Shown here piece by piece: positions 35,778 through 45,703 of a stretch of 64,000 bases of DNA (positions are counted from its first letter, which is position 1; each line of letters starts with the position of its first letter). This stretch comes from Halobacteriales archaeon QS_4_70_19 (GTDB lineage: Archaea > Halobacteriota > Halobacteria > Halobacteriales > Haloarculaceae), in assembly GCA_003020985.1 (NCBI GenBank), contig PXRM01000010.1, forward strand, positions 24,319-88,318, in the 5' to 3' direction. The notes under the pieces are model-generated. The model searched no databases. It saw only the letters and a list, made by a program, of their open reading frames with translations, and had not been told where the DNA came from. Made by a program: the position numbers and the translations under genes.

Positions 35778-37613
35778 ATGCGAAGGCTGGCCGTCGTCGT
35801 TGCGTGCTGGCTCCTCCTCGTGACGGCTGTCGGACCCGCCGTCGCGGTCGGGCGGCCGGGGGCCGACGCCGGGGACTCATCCACCGGAATCCTCCGGGCG
35901 ACCGGCGCTCCTCACGCGGTCAGCGCGACCGACGGTCGCGTCCGGTCACGGGCTGCCGCCGCGCAGCCGGCCGCGGGGGTCGTCCGGCACACGATCAGAC
36001 TGGCCGAGCCGGGGGCGGTCAGTGTCGAGCTCTCCGTCGGGCTGACCACCGAGACCCGACAGTTCCGGGTCACGCTGCCGGAGCGCGCCACCGTGACCGG
36101 GACGGACGGGTTCGACCGTGTCGAGGGAACGACCTACGAGTGGGACGGGCGGACCGACGCCCCCAGCGTGACCTACCGGGCCCCCGTCAACCGGACGGTG
36201 GGGAGCAGCACACGGTTCGCCGCGACCGACGACTGGGCACTCGTCGACGTGACCACGCTCGACGCGGCCTACTCGTGGCGGAGCCTGGGCCGGACGAGCT
36301 ACGAGCGCCGGTTCGCCGTCCCGGACGGGTACGCCGGGCGCTCCATGGCCTACCTCGGCGACTACCGGGTGGCGAACGCCTCCGGCGCGGGCCAGCGGTT
36401 CACCGTCGTCCACCCGGAGGTCGTCTCGACGGACGCTGCGCCGAACGCGTACGCCGAGACGCTGGCCTCCGTGGCTGGCGGCATCCGCGTCGGTGCCCGC
36501 GACCCGGTCGTGACGGCGTTCGTCGCGCCGCCGCCGGTCGGGGAGAACGGCGGCGAGGGTGGCGTCGGCGGCCTGGCGACGAGCGCGGACATCTGGATCG
36601 CCGCGGACGCGACCACCCGGGACGACGCCGACGGCACGCGCGTCAACGAGCCCATCTTCGTCCACGAGTACGTCCACACCCGTCAGAACTACACCGCCGG
36701 GCGCGGCCTGGCGTGGCTCTCGGAGTCGAGCGCGTTCTACTACATGGGGATGCTCCCGCACCGCCGCGGGGCGACCCTGCGGGAACGGTTCGACCGCCGC
36801 TTTCGCGTCCCGGAACGCCACCAGGAGGCGGTGCTGACCGAGACGACGACCACGGACTACCAGGTGTGGGCCACCAAGGGTGCGCGGACGGTGGCGGGCC
36901 TCGACCGACGCATCCGGGCGGCGACCGGCGGCTCACGGACGCTCCAGGACGTCCTCCGCCGGGTGAACGACCACGAGGGGAACGTCACCTACGCCGACCT
37001 CCGAGGGATGGTCGTGGTGACCGCCGGCGAGGAACCCGCCGTGTGGCTGGACCGGCACGCCGACGGTCCGACGCCGGCGCCGGAGCCCGTCCCCGACGCC
37101 TACCCCGCATCGAACGCGACCGTCGACCCTGCTGGGGCGGAGTGGCGCCGGGGCGACGAGTGGGTCCCGCTCTCGACGACCCCGCTCCCGGCCGGCATCC
37201 CCGTGCAGGTCCGCCACCCCGACGTCGGCGTCGTGGTCCGCCCCGGCGACGGGACGACGACGGTGGACGACCCGGATGGCGACCCGGCGACGGTTCGGTT
37301 CTCCCCGGACGAGGCGACCCTCCGGGTAGAGACCTTCTACGGTCGCCAGTCCACCGTCGTCGAGGTGGCCGCGAGCGAGGATGTCGACGGGGACGACGTC
37401 TCGAACGCCGCGGAACTGGACCAGGGGAGCGACCCCTACGACGCCAGCAGTTCGACCGCGAGTACCGGTCCGGACACTGGCGACGGCGGGACGGCCGGCA
37501 CTGGGACCGCCCCCCTCGTCGGTGACGGCCCCGGGTTCGGTCTCGCTGGCGCGCTCGCGGCGCTCGCACTCCTCGCGGCGGCGCTGGGAGCCGGACGCCG
37601 GGGCGGGAACTGA
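35778..37613 (+). CDS. Secreted gluzincin-like metalloprotease candidate with PGF-CTERM-like sorting tail
   Basis: N-terminal signal MRRLAVVVACWLLLVTAVGPAVA; FVHEYVHTRQNYTAGRGLAWLSESSAFYYMG (HExxH, downstream E); C-terminal GPGFGLAGALAALALLAAALGAGRRGGN. Confidence 0.75.
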   Translation: MRRLAVVVACWLLLVTAVGPAVAVGRPGADAGDSSTGILRATGAPHAVSATDGRVRSRAAAAQPAAGVVRHTIRLAEPGAVSVELSVGLTTETRQFRVTLPERATVTGTDGFDRVEGTTYEWDGRTDAPSVTYRAPVNRTVGSSTRFAATDDWALVDVTTLDAAYSWRSLGRTSYERRFAVPDGYAGRSMAYLGDYRVANASGAGQRFTVVHPEVVSTDAAPNAYAETLASVAGGIRVGARDPVVTAFVAPPPVGENGGEGGVGGLATSADIWIAADATTRDDADGTRVNEPIFVHEYVHTRQNYTAGRGLAWLSESSAFYYMGMLPHRRGATLRERFDRRFRVPERHQEAVLTETTTTDYQVWATKGARTVAGLDRRIRAATGGSRTLQDVLRRVNDHEGNVTYADLRGMVVVTAGEEPAVWLDRHADGPTPAPEPVPDAYPASNATVDPAGAEWRRGDEWVPLSTTPLPAGIPVQVRHPDVGVVVRPGDGTTTVDDPDGDPATVRFSPDEATLRVETFYGRQSTVVEVAASEDVDGDDVSNAAELDQGSDPYDASSSTASTGPDTGDGGTAGTGTAPLVGDGPGFGLAGALAALALLAAALGAGRRGGN

Positions 37614-37817
37614 CCGTCGGAAACGAGTATATCTATCGGGTTTCTGTATTATTTTCCGGTTAGAGTCCAGTAGGAGGAATAAAAGAGAAACGTTGCATAT
37701 ATCACGATAATCGGCGGTACGGCGACCCGGACCGGCGCTCGGGCGGGCCGCCACGCGAAGGCGCGGTCGGCTCACGGGTCCGGAATCCTCAAACATCGGG
37801 GACGCACCAGTCCGCAC

Positions 37818-38987
37818 ATGGCTGCGACAGAGCGGTTCGATCTCGACATCAGTCCCGAGCGGGCGTGGCTGGCGACGCTGATGGCCGCCGTGCTCGCGCT
37901 GGCGGCCGGTGCCGTCGCCCTCCCCCGACTCGTCTGGGACCGGTTCCTCTGGCATTACTTCTGGGGCCCCGTTTACGCCGACGCGCAGGGGGCCCGCTGT
38001 GCGGTGATGACCGATGGTGGCCCGGAACTGCTGTTCGGCGAGGCCAGCTGTGACGCCGCGCGCTCGGCCGGGCGCATCGTCGCGGAGCCGGGCTACACGC
38101 TCGTCTCCGAGGCCGGCTACGCCGTCACGCTCGTCTTCTTCCTCGTCGGCGTCCTCTACCTGCTCCGCTACCTGGAGGTGGGCGAGCGGCTGGACCTCTT
38201 CTTCGCGCTGACGCCGTTCATGTTCTTCGGCGGCGCGCTCCGGGTCGTCGAGGACGCCAACGACGCCGCCCAGGGCGCCGACATCGCCTCGCTGCTCGCG
38301 TACCCGCTGAACACGCTGATCATCAGTCCGGTCATCTACTTCACCGTCTTCTTCGTGACGCTGGCGGCGCTCGTCACCGGGGTCGCGCTCGAACGGCGCG
38401 ACATCGTCGGGAGTTACCACCGATTCGTCTTCGGCGTCGGCGCGGTCGCGCTGCTCCTCACGGCCGGGTTCCTGTTCTGGTTCGCACCGACGAACCTGGC
38501 CGGGGCCGTCCCCGGAGCGGGCCTCTATCCCCTGATGACGGTCGTCACGCTCGTCCTCGCCGCGGTCCTCTCGGTCGCCATCTACCTCGGTGCCGAGCGG
38601 TTCGCGCCCGTCATCAACGAGGGGACCGGGCTGGCGGGGCTGGTCGTCCTGTTCGGCCACGCGGTCGACGGTGTGGCGAACGTGCTCTCCGCAGACTGGC
38701 TGGACGTCATCGGGGTGCCGGTCCAGTACGGCTCGAAGCACCCGGTCAACCGCATCATCGTCGACGTCACGCAGGGGGCGCAGCCGCAGTGGCTCTCGGC
38801 CGCCATCGGAACCTCGTGGCCGTTCCTGGTGGTCAAGCTCGTCGCGGCGACCGCGGTCGTCTACGTCTTCGACCGGCGCATCTTCGAGGAGAGTCCCCGC
38901 TACGCGGTCCTGTTGCTCGTCGCCATTCTCGCGGTCGGGCTCGGCCCCGGGAGCCGGGACATGCTGCGCGCGACGTTCGGTATCTGA
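37818..38987 (+). CDS. DUF63 family membrane protein
   Basis: [16 protein letters not shown]..., [43 protein letters not shown]. Confidence 0.9.
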   Translation: MAATERFDLDISPERAWLATLMAAVLALAAGAVALPRLVWDRFLWHYFWGPVYADAQGARCAVMTDGGPELLFGEASCDAARSAGRIVAEPGYTLVSEAGYAVTLVFFLVGVLYLLRYLEVGERLDLFFALTPFMFFGGALRVVEDANDAAQGADIASLLAYPLNTLIISPVIYFTVFFVTLAALVTGVALERRDIVGSYHRFVFGVGAVALLLTAGFLFWFAPTNLAGAVPGAGLYPLMTVVTLVLAAVLSVAIYLGAERFAPVINEGTGLAGLVVLFGHAVDGVANVLSADWLDVIGVPVQYGSKHPVNRIIVDVTQGAQPQWLSAAIGTSWPFLVVKLVAATAVVYVFDRRIFEESPRYAVLLLVAILAVGLGPGSRDMLRATFGI

Positions 38988-39087
38988 CCGGCGCGCACGC
39001 CCGCCCTCCCCACGTCATCCGTCGCCTCCCACCAGCGGGAGCCGTCGCTCCACGACGGTCCCGCCCCCCGGCCGTGGCGACCCGGTG

Positions 39088-40968
39088 TCAGGGGAAGGGG
39101 TGATGGGCCCGGTCGAGCCGTGGCTCGCAGCCGAACGCCGGCGGCACCTCGCGTGTACGCTCGCCGAAGTACGGCGTGCCGCTGAACAGGGGCTGGGCTC
39201 CCGGGACGAGTACCCGGACCGCCTCGAAGCCGAGCGCAGCCACGTCACGGGTCGTCAGTCGGGCCGCGTACGCGTCGAGGCCGGCCGGCTCCAGGGCCGC
39301 GAGTAGTGCGTCCAGTTCCGCGTCCCGACCCGGCGGGGACGACGCCCCGACGGAGCGGAGCGGGACGGTGGTCTCCGGGGTGCGGAACGCCTCGACGTCG
39401 CGGGGGAGGTCCGCCGCACGGGCGACACTGGGCTGTTGCTCGCTGGCCCCCTGCCGACCCATCCCGCGCAGCTCCATCCAGTTCTGCAGCGCCTCGGCGA
39501 GGCCGTCGCGCGCGGCCGCCGCCACGTCCAGGTCCGCGGCCATCCCCGCGGCGAACCGTGGCCACTGTGTCTCGTCCTCGTGGTGGACGGTACAGGCCAC
39601 GACCGGCACGTCCACGTCCTGCGTGAGCAGCAGGACCGTCGTCTCCAGCCCCTCGGACCGTGCGCGCCGTCTGAGGGCGGCGAACGTCGCCAGCGGCCCC
39701 GTCGCGTCCTCGTCCGGCTCGTCAGGGACGGACAGCGCCATCGGTTCGTACGTGGAGTACCAGGCCAGCATCGCCGCGTCGCGCTCGACGACCTCGTAGA
39801 GTCCCGACAGCAGCGCGTCGACACCGCTCCCGAAGCCCAGCCCGGTGGTGATGGCGGGTCGGCGACGGGGGCCGTCGGGCGGCGGGAAGACGACGAACTC
39901 GGCCGGGAGCCAGGCCCGCTCGCCCGTCGCGAGGTCCTCCCCGGCGACCCAGTCGAGCCGCTCGGTCCCGTCGGGGGCGTGCCAGCCTCCCTCGTCGGCC
40001 GCCGGCCGGACGAACCGTGACGGCGGAACCGCATTCGGGACGGCGTCGGCCGCAGCGTGCTCGAAGTCGTCGTTCGTGTAGACGGCGGCGGCGTAGCGTT
40101 CCAGCCCCTCCCCGAGTGCCTTCCCGAGCGCGGCGTTCCAGTCGGTCGCGACCCCGGCCGCCAGTCCGCCCGTCGAGCCCTCGCTGAACGGTGCCGTGGC
40201 CGCCAGCCGCGCGAGGTAGTAGGGCGCCGGGAACGACTCGGCCTCGCTGATGTCGTTCACGGGGCCGAGCCGTCGGTCGACGGCCCGTTCCAGCCGATCG
40301 ACGGACGCCTCGAGCGAGCGCTCCACCACGGACCGGTCGATGTCGGGACCGGGCGCCTCGCGCTCGCAGTCACAGCCGGGAACGGGGAGGGGCTGTCGCT
40401 CCGCGTGGGGAATCTCGACGACGCTGCCGAGCGTCGCCGTCTCGCGCCCGGCCACGAGGTCCGCCACCGCGCGGCCGGCGAGGGCGCCCGCGAACCTTGC
40501 TGTCGTCGGGTCGATTTTCGCCTCGTCGTCGGCCCGCTCCGTCGGGGACCCGTCGGTGCCACCGGCGCCATCGGAACCCGCCAGCCCGGCGGCCACCCGC
40601 GTCCGGAGGCACTCGAAGCAGGCCGTCCCGGTGTCGAAGCCGCCGACCGCGGCGTCGACCGCCGGGACCGCGTGCCCGCCGACCCCACCGAGTTCGACCG
40701 CCAGCCACGGCGTCCCGGCCGTACGCGTCTCGGCGGTCGCCACGTCGAAGGCGTCGGCGCCGACGGCCCCGACCACGACGCCGAGGTCGGCGTCCGCAAT
40801 ATCGTCCGCCGCCGTCCGCTCGACCGCCGCGTCGGTATCCGCCAGTGCCGCCGCGACGGCCTCGTTCGCCGGTCCCTCGCCCGCGAGGTGGACTGTCGTC
40901 ACGGCGTCCCCCGCTGCTGTCTCGACAGCGCCCGCGTCGGGCCCGCCTGTTCGTGCATGTCCACCCAT
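39088..40968 (-). CDS. YcaO-like protein (ATP-dependent cyclodehydratase/thioamidation-type superfamily)
   Basis: GKALGEGLERYAAAVYTNDD, GLGFGSGVDALLSGLYEVVERDA, DLDVAAAARDGLAEALQNWMELR; C-terminus ...RAHHPFP. Confidence 0.88.
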   Translation of the reverse strand: MGGHARTGGPDAGAVETAAGDAVTTVHLAGEGPANEAVAAALADTDAAVERTAADDIADADLGVVVGAVGADAFDVATAETRTAGTPWLAVELGGVGGHAVPAVDAAVGGFDTGTACFECLRTRVAAGLAGSDGAGGTDGSPTERADDEAKIDPTTARFAGALAGRAVADLVAGRETATLGSVVEIPHAERQPLPVPGCDCEREAPGPDIDRSVVERSLEASVDRLERAVDRRLGPVNDISEAESFPAPYYLARLAATAPFSEGSTGGLAAGVATDWNAALGKALGEGLERYAAAVYTNDDFEHAAADAVPNAVPPSRFVRPAADEGGWHAPDGTERLDWVAGEDLATGERAWLPAEFVVFPPPDGPRRRPAITTGLGFGSGVDALLSGLYEVVERDAAMLAWYSTYEPMALSVPDEPDEDATGPLATFAALRRRARSEGLETTVLLLTQDVDVPVVACTVHHEDETQWPRFAAGMAADLDVAAAARDGLAEALQNWMELRGMGRQGASEQQPSVARAADLPRDVEAFRTPETTVPLRSVGASSPPGRDAELDALLAALEPAGLDAYAARLTTRDVAALGFEAVRVLVPGAQPLFSGTPYFGERTREVPPAFGCEPRLDRAHHPFP

Positions 40969-41101
40969 CGCGGGGGCGCGGGACGTGTCGTTTGTGGTCC
41001 CGGCCGTCCGGCACGCCGGCGTGTCCCGTCGGTCGCGCCGGCCGCGCGAGCGGCCGCCCCGGCTTCGAAAACGGTATGGGTGAACCCGCGAACACCCGTG
41101 T

Positions 41102-41392
41102 ATGAGCGACGAGGACGAGGAGACCGAGGAGCCAGCCGTCGAACTCGGCGAGGGCCCCGCCGTCGAGGGGGCGCCGCTCGCGCGCGTCACTCACCGCCTC
41201 CACTACGGTATCGCCCACAGCGAGGTCGTCCGCCGCGAAGGCGACGCCGTCATCCGGACGCCGGACGGCTCCCGCGAACTAGGCGACGTGCTCGCCGAGG
41301 TGGACGAGACCTACTACGACACCCGCGAGGCCCTCGAGAACGCGGTCGAGTCCGTCGTCGGCACCGGGCCCGTCCCGACCGCGGACGAGTAG
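41102..41392 (+). CDS. DUF5789-like small haloarchaeal protein
   Basis: LARVTHRLHYGIAHSEVVRREGDAVIRTPDGSRELGDVLAEVDETYYDTREALENAVESVVG. Confidence 0.8.
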   Translation: MSDEDEETEEPAVELGEGPAVEGAPLARVTHRLHYGIAHSEVVRREGDAVIRTPDGSRELGDVLAEVDETYYDTREALENAVESVVGTGPVPTADE

Positions 41393-41591
41393 CCGCCCGT
41401 TCGTCCCCCACCTCCGTCCCGCGACCGCCGACGAGTGACCATTCGTTCTCCCCGCCAGCTCCGTCCCGTTACCGCGCCGCCGTGAGCTGTCCGAGCAGGT
41501 GACCGGCCGAGCCACCCGCTTCGCGAACAGAATTGTACGAATCGTGCATATCTCTCGGAACGGTTTAATTGCCGGCCGCCGTCCACCCCGC

Positions 41592-42044
41592 ATGGCACTC
41601 CCGTTCGACCCGACACAGGTGGCCGGCGACGACATCGGCGAGAAACGCGCGACCCTCCACATGGAGCACGAGGCGGCCGTCGAGCACGTCCGCGAGACGT
41701 TCACGGCGGCGGGGTTCGGCATCGCGACCGAGTTCTCGCCCTCCGACCTGCTGGCGGAGAAGATCGACGCCGGCCGCGACCCGTACTACGTCCTCGGGGC
41801 CTGCAGCCCGAACATGGCCGACCGTGTCCTCGACGCCACCGACGGCCGGGCCGGTGCGCTGTTTCCCTGCAACGTCGTCGTCTGGCAGGAGGAACCGGGC
41901 GTCCAGACCGTCTACCACGTCTCCATCATGCGCATCGCCCGGTTGACCGGCATCGCGCCGGACGACGAGCCGATGGCCGACGTCATCGCGGCGACCGGCG
42001 AGATGGTCGACGCGGCCTACGCGAATCTGGACACGGCAGAGTAG
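41592..42044 (+). CDS. DUF302 domain protein
   Basis: HMEHEAAVEHVRETFTAAGFGIATEFSPSDLLAEKID...YYVLGACSPNMADRVLDATDGRAGALFPCNVVVWQE. Confidence 0.92.
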   Translation: MALPFDPTQVAGDDIGEKRATLHMEHEAAVEHVRETFTAAGFGIATEFSPSDLLAEKIDAGRDPYYVLGACSPNMADRVLDATDGRAGALFPCNVVVWQEEPGVQTVYHVSIMRIARLTGIAPDDEPMADVIAATGEMVDAAYANLDTAE

Positions 42045-42150
42045 CTACCTGACTAATTTCTCTCTTGAATTCCTGTTCTGGTTCGAATAGGAAGTATTGT
42101 TGGAAAATATGCACAATAACCTATCGCTCCGCTCACGGCGTCAGTCCGTG

Positions 42151-42330
42151 TCATCGCCGCGCTGCAGGTTCTCGACCTGTGTCCAGCCGGCCGATCTTGC
42201 GCTCCATCCGGTCGAGCCGTTCGTCGCCGGCCCCGCCGCTCTGGAACCGGAGGTAGGAGTAGCCGAGGCCGCCGAGCAGCGGGAAGACGATGAGGACGTT
42301 CAACACTACGGTGACCGCGGCGAAGGTCAC
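42151..42330 (-). CDS. Small single-TM protein (59 aa), possibly frameshifted at the C-terminus
   Basis: GTG start: MTFAAVTVVLNVLIVFPLLGGLGYSYLRFQSGGAGDERLDRMERKIGRLDTGREPAARR*; not in supplied ORF track (below size cutoff). Confidence 0.5.
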   Translation of the reverse strand: MTFAAVTVVLNVLIVFPLLGGLGYSYLRFQSGGAGDERLDRMERKIGRLDTGREPAARR

Positions 42331-42465
42331 GCCGAGTGCACTCGAGAACTAGGGACGATCAGTGGGAGCGTGTCGGTGAGTCCGCGTGGACGGGACGAAA
42401 CCCCCGTCACCGTCTCCAGCGGGGGTTCGGGGCCACGGCGCCGTCACCGTGACCGGGCGGCCCGG

Positions 42466-43827
42466 TCACTCGAAGTCCGGCAGCGTCGCCGGCCCGGAGC
42501 CGCCCCCGCCCCCGGAGCGGTCGGGGCCCGGGTGGCCGTCGCCGACCGTCCCCGTCGGGTCGGTGTCGAAGTCGGTCAGCGTCGACTGGAGGCCGGCCAC
42601 CATCTCCGACTTCCGCCGGAGGGTGTCCATCGAGACGGGCAGCCGCGTCGTCACCTCCCGGACCGCGTCGTGGAAGGTCTCCGCGACGCCGGGCCGGCCG
42701 TCGGTAAAGGCGTTCCGGACGGTCTCCCGGACCTGCCAGACGCCGGCGGGCCCCCAGTAGTCCTCCGTCACGTGCCGGAGGACGAGCACCTTCGCCTGCC
42801 GGTCGCGCTCGCGGAGGTGCTCGAGCACGCCGAGCCGCGAGGCGTAGTAGGCCCCGGAGGTCTCGTCGACGTACGTGGTCCGCCCCTCGTACCCCTCGCG
42901 GTCGGACGCGACGCGGTAGCCGCGGTCCTCGTGGGGGTTCCAGATGCTGCCCGGCGCCTTCATCTCGACCAGTTCGAACTCCCAGTCGCCCGGCGCCAGC
43001 AGCACCCAGAACCGGTTGCCGAGGAACTCGTTGTACCACACCTCCACCCCGTCGACGCTGCTGGCGTTGCGGATGCCGCCGCGGAGGAAGCCGCCGATAG
43101 TGTCGTCGACGGCGGTGATGGACCAGCGGGTGGGGACCATCTTCCGCTCGGCGGTCTGCCCGAGCGCGCCCGCCGACAGGATAGTTTTCACGTCGTAGAC
43201 GTCGAACCCGCGATTGTAGAGGTAGGTCATCGCGCCCTCGGCCTTCCAGTCGTCGTCCTCCAGGGTCTTTTCGACCGCCCTGGGGACGTGTGGGTTCTCG
43301 GTCAGTTCCGCGTGCTCGGCCTGCGCGCGCGGGCCGGTGGGCGTGGCGATGTCGTCGAACCCCACGTCGAGGTCCAGGTCGAGCGGACCGTCCAGCCCCA
43401 CCTCCACGTCGACGGGGCGGTCGGCGATGGCGACCTCGCGCTGGACGCCGGTGAAGCCGGTCCACTCGTCGGCGACGTGTACGTTCGCCCGCTGCGTGGA
43501 GTTCAGCAGGTTCGTGCGGGCCTCGAACACGTCCTCGATGCCGAACCCCTCGCGGTACCAGTGCGAGCCGGTCTCGTACTGCTCGGCGTGCTCCTCGTTG
43601 CCCACCGGCGCGAGAACGCCCGCGGATACGTCCGGGTACTGGCTCCGCCCGACGAAGATGGTGGGCGAGGTGGAGCCGAACAGCGAGTCCCCCTGTGCGA
43701 CCTCGTCGAACCGGCGCTGCACCTCGTCGAGGTGGTCCGTGATGGCGTAGGACTTCTCCTCGGCGAGCTGTCGCTTGAGCGCCTGCTCGCCGCCGTCCAG
43801 CCCGTCCATGAACTCGTCGAGACGCAT
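42466..43827 (-). CDS. nreA: DNA repair protein NreA
   Basis: SLFGSTSPTIFVGRSQYPDVSAGVLAPVG, WKAEGAMTYLYNRGFDVYDVKTILSAGALGQTAERKMVPTRWSITAVDDTIG, EFLGNRFWVLLAPG; PIP-like QSTLTDF. Confidence 0.92.
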   Translation of the reverse strand: MRLDEFMDGLDGGEQALKRQLAEEKSYAITDHLDEVQRRFDEVAQGDSLFGSTSPTIFVGRSQYPDVSAGVLAPVGNEEHAEQYETGSHWYREGFGIEDVFEARTNLLNSTQRANVHVADEWTGFTGVQREVAIADRPVDVEVGLDGPLDLDLDVGFDDIATPTGPRAQAEHAELTENPHVPRAVEKTLEDDDWKAEGAMTYLYNRGFDVYDVKTILSAGALGQTAERKMVPTRWSITAVDDTIGGFLRGGIRNASSVDGVEVWYNEFLGNRFWVLLAPGDWEFELVEMKAPGSIWNPHEDRGYRVASDREGYEGRTTYVDETSGAYYASRLGVLEHLRERDRQAKVLVLRHVTEDYWGPAGVWQVRETVRNAFTDGRPGVAETFHDAVREVTTRLPVSMDTLRRKSEMVAGLQSTLTDFDTDPTGTVGDGHPGPDRSGGGGGSGPATLPDFE

Positions 43828-43991
43828 CGATCGGTGCCTGTCTCAGGTTCGGCCGCAAGCGGTTTGAATGGTTCGCTAGCGGGGTGGAAGTGAACCGGCC
43901 GGCCCGGGTAACCGCCCTCCGGCGGCCGGTATCAGCGGCCTCGCCACGTCCCCCGCAACTCTCATGTATCTGGCCACCCGGAACCGCAGAT

Positions 43992-44642
43992 ATGCGGTAC
44001 GTCGACTTCCTGCTCATCCCGCGGGGACGCTATCTCCACCCGGTGACCGCGGCCATCGCCGACGACCCGTCGGTCCACCGCGAGGCCCTCCACCACTTCA
44101 ACGTTCTCGAGGACGGGACCGCGGTCGCTCTGATGGAGTTCTCCGGCGGCATCGACCGGCTGGAGTCGATCACCGGCGACAACCCGGACGTGCTCTCCTA
44201 CGATCTCTCGGAGTCGGAGACGGGCGCGTTCGTCTACTCGCGCATCACCGCCGACGAGGAGCTCCAGCAGCTCTACAGCGTCCCGCAGCGGCGCGAACTC
44301 GTGCTCGACACGCCCATGCGCTACACGGACCGCGGGGCCCTGGAGGTCCGGGCCATCGGGAACCAGCAGTCCATCCGCGAGGCCATCGGCGACGTCCCGG
44401 ACGGGCTGGGGCTGAAGTTCCTCTCGACCGGCGAGTACGACCCCGACCGACCCGAGGCCGACGACCAGCTCACGGAGCGCCAGCGGGAGATCCTCCGCAC
44501 GGCCGTCGAGATGGGCTACTACGAGGAGCCACGGCAGGCGAACTACCAGGACCTCGCGGACGAACTGGACCTCTCCTCGGGGACCGTCGGCGAACACCTC
44601 CGGAAGATCGAGTCGACGGTGCTGAAGCGGCTGGTGCCCTGA
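43992..44642 (+). CDS. HTH-10 / Bat-like transcriptional regulator
   Basis: C-terminal LTERQREILRTAVEMGYYEEPRQANYQDLADELDLSSGTVGEHLRKIESTVLKRLV. Confidence 0.9.
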   Translation: MRYVDFLLIPRGRYLHPVTAAIADDPSVHREALHHFNVLEDGTAVALMEFSGGIDRLESITGDNPDVLSYDLSESETGAFVYSRITADEELQQLYSVPQRRELVLDTPMRYTDRGALEVRAIGNQQSIREAIGDVPDGLGLKFLSTGEYDPDRPEADDQLTERQREILRTAVEMGYYEEPRQANYQDLADELDLSSGTVGEHLRKIESTVLKRLVP

Positions 44643-44676
44643 CGCGCCGTCCGCCGCCGTCCGTCGCCCCGAGAGG

Positions 44677-45567
44677 TCACCGCGAGCGGGTCGTGACCTC
44701 GCAGCCGTCCTCGGTGACGATGAGGGTGTGCTCCTTCTGGCTGACGAGACAGCCCTCGTCCTCCTTCAGCACGGGGTAGCCGTGGACGACCCCGTTCTGT
44801 TCGAGCCGGCGCAGCGCCATCTCCGCGCGGGAGGTGTCGAGCCAGCGGGTGGCGAAGGGGAGCGTCCTGAACTCGTCGACGATCTGCTCGAGGGCCTCCC
44901 GGGCCTGCCGGTTCCGGACGGACGCCTCGCGCTCGAGCGCGAAGATCTCCTCCTCGCTGCCCTCCTGGACCTTCCCCGTCCCGTCCGTGGCGAACGGCTC
45001 GATGGCCACCACGTCGCCAGCCTCCAGGGTCGCCCCCTGCGAGACCGCCCGGTTCGGGATGTTGGGGTTCGTGTGCTGCTCCCAGTGGCCCAGCCCGTGG
45101 CCGGTCAGGTTGACGACCGGGTTGAAGCCGTACCCCTCGATGACGTCCTCGACCTCGGCTCCGATGTCGCCGGTCGAGACACCCGCCTCGACGACATCCA
45201 GCGCGGCCTCCAGCGCCCGCTCGGAGGCCTCGGCCAGCTCGTCGTTCCCGGAGAGGTCGACGGTGACGGCGGTGTCGGCCAGCCAGCCGTCGATGTGGAC
45301 GCCGATGTCGAGGTTGATCATCTCCTCGCCGAACGTGGCGTCGTCGTCGACCGACGGCGTCGCATGCGCGGCCTCCTCGTCGATGCTGATGTTGACCGGG
45401 AACGCCGGCTCGCCGCCGAGTTCGCGGATGCGGTCCTCGGCCCACTCCGCGAGTTCCAGATGGCTCCCGCCGACCTCCACCCGTCCGGCGGCCTCGTCGC
45501 GCACTCGGGCGAGAATCTCCCCCGCTTCGCGGTGCTTCTCGTACTTCTCGTCCTCCAGCGTGCTCAT
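44677..45567 (-). CDS. map: Methionine aminopeptidase type II
   Basis: INLDIGVHIDGWLADTAVTVDLS, GHGLGHWEQHTNPNIPN, EPFATDGTGKVQEG, ILARVRDEAAGRVEVG. Confidence 0.95.
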   Translation of the reverse strand: MSTLEDEKYEKHREAGEILARVRDEAAGRVEVGGSHLELAEWAEDRIRELGGEPAFPVNISIDEEAAHATPSVDDDATFGEEMINLDIGVHIDGWLADTAVTVDLSGNDELAEASERALEAALDVVEAGVSTGDIGAEVEDVIEGYGFNPVVNLTGHGLGHWEQHTNPNIPNRAVSQGATLEAGDVVAIEPFATDGTGKVQEGSEEEIFALEREASVRNRQAREALEQIVDEFRTLPFATRWLDTSRAEMALRRLEQNGVVHGYPVLKEDEGCLVSQKEHTLIVTEDGCEVTTRSR

Positions 45568-45703
45568 GTGATGGGGTTCGCCGGGCCATTCAAAGAGATT
45601 GCGCTCGCGCGGGCCGCCGTCGGGGCTGTGATCAGGCCGCTCCCCGGCCATCTCGTTGCCGGAAGTGGGGAACCACTATGCCGCCGCCGGCCGGAGTAGT
45701 GGT

